Below, one piece after another: positions 5,395 to 6,914 of a DNA stretch of 6,914 nucleotides. This stretch comes from Gulosibacter sediminis. GTDB taxonomy: Bacteria; Actinomycetota; Actinomycetes; Actinomycetales; Microbacteriaceae. The position numbers were made by a program, and so were the translations under genes. The DNA is taken from contig NZ_JACXJG010000009.1 in NCBI RefSeq assembly GCF_014904065.1, positions 126,074 through 132,987 on the forward strand, written 5' to 3'. The notes beneath the pieces were generated by a model. It searched no databases, was not told the DNA's origin, and was given only the letters and a program-made list of their open reading frames with translations. Positions within the stretch are counted from its first letter, which is position 1. Every line of letters starts with the position of its first letter.

Positions 5395-6060
5395 ATGACC
5401 TCACCTACCTGCGTTGAATTCATCCATGCCGGTCCGCAGTCGCCGCGAGTTTGGGATCCGGTGATGGCGCAGCTGCCCGAATCCATCGACGCGGTGGCCC
5501 AGACCATCCCCGGCATCAGCGCGCCGGCGCCCGAGGGGTTCTCGCTCGATGCGGCCGCGCGGTGGGTGCTCGACGATCTCGCCGACCGCACCGACGAGGA
5601 GGGCGTGCTCGTCGGCATCTCGGTGGGGGCGCTCATCGCGATCCGCGCCGCCGCGCTCGAGCCCGGGCTGGTGAAGGGCCTCGTGCTCTCCGCGCCGTTC
5701 GCGCGCTCGCCCCGGGCGCTGCTGAAGATGCAGCGCACGATCTCGAGCGCCCTGCCCGAGCGCTACCTCGCGGGCCCGACGATCGAGGAGGGTGGCTCGG
5801 GCATTACGAAGCAGGACCTACTGTCGGTGCTCGACGGCATGTCGGGCCTCGACCTGCGGCCTGAGCTTTATCGCATCCAGTGCCCCGCCCTCGTACTCGT
5901 CGGCGGCAACGACCGCGCGAACCACAAGGGCTCGGGTGAGGTCGTCGAGTCGATGCAGGATGCGCAGCTGCAGATTGTGCCCGGCGAGGGCCATCTCTGG
6001 AACGAGACGAACCCGCAGCGCTTCGCCGCCGCGGTGAGCGGTTGGGTCGAGTCGCTCTAG
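5395..6060 (+). CDS. Small alpha/beta-hydrolase fold protein
   Basis: This 221-residue protein has an alpha/beta-hydrolase core. The nucleophile elbow GISVGA puts Ser76 in a G-x-S-x-G motif, followed by a helix rich in Ala and Leu. LVLVGGNDRANH (167-177) is the strand and turn that carries the acid, probably Asp173, and GEGHLWNETNP (197-207) carries the catalytic His200. The triad therefore looks complete. It is shorter than most family members (about 250-300), mainly because the cap between the nucleophile and acid strands is small. Substrate cannot be read; esterase, lipase-like or C-C hydrolase roles are all open. I prefer the ATG at 5395, with GGA four bases before it; an in-frame ATG at 5386 adds MEC and has no purine-rich site. 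It is divergent from the transporter gene, and its stop overlaps that of the MFS gene on the other strand. Confidence 0.87.
   Translation: MTSPTCVEFIHAGPQSPRVWDPVMAQLPESIDAVAQTIPGISAPAPEGFSLDAAARWVLDDLADRTDEEGVLVGISVGALIAIRAAALEPGLVKGLVLSAPFARSPRALLKMQRTISSALPERYLAGPTIEEGGSGITKQDLLSVLDGMSGLDLRPELYRIQCPALVLVGGNDRANHKGSGEVVESMQDAQLQIVPGEGHLWNETNPQRFAAAVSGWVESL
6057..6060. other. Shared CTAG: overlapping convergent stop codons (hydrolase / MFS)
   Basis: CTAG gives TAG at 6058-6060 for the hydrolase and TAG at 6059-6057 for the facing MFS gene, the same arrangement as at 3097-3100. No terminator hairpin fits between the genes. Confidence 0.9.
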
Positions 6061-6914
6061 GCCGTCGCCTCGGGGTGCTTGCGGATCGTCACCGCGAGCC
6101 CGACCGTGATCAGCGTGAGTACGCCGCCGATGATGAAGGGGTAGCGGCCCGCGTCAGCCACGTCGCCGAAAGCAGTCTGTGCGATACCGAACGCGGTGAG
6201 GAACAGCGCCGTGCCGATGGCGCCGGCGAGTTGCTGCCACGTGTTGAGGATCGCCGAACCGTGGCCGTACATGTCGCGCGGCAGCGAGCCGAGCGAGTGC
6301 GTCAGCAGCGCCGAGATGATGAGGGCCATGCCCGCGCTGAAGACGCAGTGGCAGAGGATGACGAACCACGCCTCGGTGCTGGCGCCGACGGTAGCGAGGC
6401 CCCACTGCCCGGCGGTGAGCAAGAGCGCGCCGGGAATCACAAGCACGGCGGGGCCCTTGCGGTCGTAGATGCGGCCGGCGATCGGCGCGATGATCGCCTG
6501 TGTGAGACCGCCCGGCAGCAGCGAGAGGCCGACTGCCGCGGTGCTCAGGCCGAGCCCGTTCTCGAGGTAGACCGGCAGCACGACGACCGTGCCAAGCATC
6601 GCGCCGAAGGTGATGCCGATAATGAGCAGGCTGCGCACGAACGTGCCGTCCTTGAGCGGGGCGAGGTTGAGCAGCGGCGCCGCCTGCCGGCGCACGAGCG
6701 ACTGCTGCCGCACCGCGAAGACGCTCAGCGCGGCGAGACCGACGACGAGGGCGACGACCGGCACGAAGTCTCCCTCGCCGATCTCAGAGATGCCCGAGAC
6801 GCCGTAGACGAAGCTGCCGAAGCCGACGACCGAGAGCAGGATCGACACGGCGTCGAGGCGACCGGCGGGCTGGCCCTTACCGGCCGGCAGCGCGATGCCG
6901 CCGCCGATGAGCGC
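6057..6914 (-). CDS. MFS transporter, DHA2 (EmrB/QacA-like) drug-exporter type, C-terminal half (partial)
   Basis: The frame is open from the right window edge to the stop, giving 285 residues of the C-terminal half. A GTG at 6848 is an internal valine, not the start: the residues before it (GRLDA) continue the loop-to-helix sequence of the family. The reading has about seven hydrophobic helices. GLSLLPGGL followed by PIAGRIYDRKGPAVLV resembles the conserved helix and loop of the second half in DHA2 exporters, and the LPRDMYGHGSAILNTWQQLA segment with GAIGTALF matches their penultimate region. These proteins export lipophilic drugs or metabolites using the proton gradient; the substrate here is unknown. 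The protein ends with a short charged tail (RKHPEATA). The N-terminal half and any regulator lie beyond the window. It meets the hydrolase gene tail to tail, so the two are not co-transcribed. Confidence 0.9.
   Translation of the reverse strand, partial: ALIGGGIALPAGKGQPAGRLDAVSILLSVVGFGSFVYGVSGISEIGEGDFVPVVALVVGLAALSVFAVRQQSLVRRQAAPLLNLAPLKDGTFVRSLLIIGITFGAMLGTVVVLPVYLENGLGLSTAAVGLSLLPGGLTQAIIAPIAGRIYDRKGPAVLVIPGALLLTAGQWGLATVGASTEAWFVILCHCVFSAGMALIISALLTHSLGSLPRDMYGHGSAILNTWQQLAGAIGTALFLTAFGIAQTAFGDVADAGRYPFIIGGVLTLITVGLAVTIRKHPEATA

Noticed and set aside
4374..5738. A minus-strand open frame (454 codons) spanning the transporter gene and the start of the hydrolase gene.
   Set aside because: It crosses two well-supported genes in other frames, is strongly Arg/Ala-rich, and shows no domain.
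1350..5961. The hexamer GGATGC/GCATCC seems frequent (about nine sites by eye, for example at 3553 and 3671).
   Set aside because: At about 68% GC roughly five would be expected by chance, and the sites fall in ordinary codons, so the excess is too small to argue for a functional signal from this window alone.
6846..6848. GTG as the start of the MFS gene.
   Set aside because: The frame stays open to the window edge, and the residues before it (GRLDA) continue the DHA2 family sequence, so it is an internal valine.

Overview
The window is GC-rich bacterial DNA. Genes are tightly packed with little intergenic space, starts are ATG or GTG, and GC dominates third codon positions. Together with a fused E1 alpha/beta 2-oxoacid dehydrogenase and a two-domain YdcZ-type transporter, this suggests a high-GC actinobacterium, perhaps of the Microbacteriaceae. 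That placement is an inference from style and gene content; no rRNA or other marker is present.

Layout from left to right. (1) Minus strand, 1-2433: a two-gene unit encodes a fused E1 alpha/beta subunit of a 2-oxoacid dehydrogenase complex, followed by the lipoyl-domain start of its E2 acyltransferase. The E2 gene overlaps the E1 stop by one base and runs off the left edge. (2) A divergent control region, 2434-2584, holds two copies of a TTGRATCCA near-palindrome, each next to a CTAGRGT sequence that could be a -10 element, and a third inverted repeat between them. (3) Plus strand, 2585-3100: a VOC (glyoxalase/dioxygenase-fold) metalloprotein. (4) Minus strand, 5350-3097: a DMT/YdcZ-family transporter followed by a DadA-like FAD-dependent D-amino-acid dehydrogenase, probably one operon. 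(5) A 44-base divergent gap, with a perfect 6-3-6 palindrome covering the transporter's GTG start codon. (6) Plus strand, 5395-6060: a small alpha/beta hydrolase. (7) Minus strand, 6914-6057: the C-terminal half of a DHA2-type MFS exporter, running off the right edge.

Taken together this looks like a small catabolic neighbourhood. The transporter and flavoenzyme could take up an amino acid and deaminate it to a 2-oxo acid, and the E1/E2 complex could decarboxylate a 2-oxo acid to acyl-CoA. The link is by proximity only, because the genes sit in separate transcription units. The VOC protein shares its control region with E1/E2, which is the stronger functional tie.

I found no RNA gene, mobile element, CRISPR array or clear intrinsic terminator, and no gene-free stretch longer than about 150 bases. 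The most notable points are the repeated operator/promoter composite between E1 and VOC, the variant catalytic loop of E1, and the two convergent gene pairs that each share a single CTAG as both stop codons.
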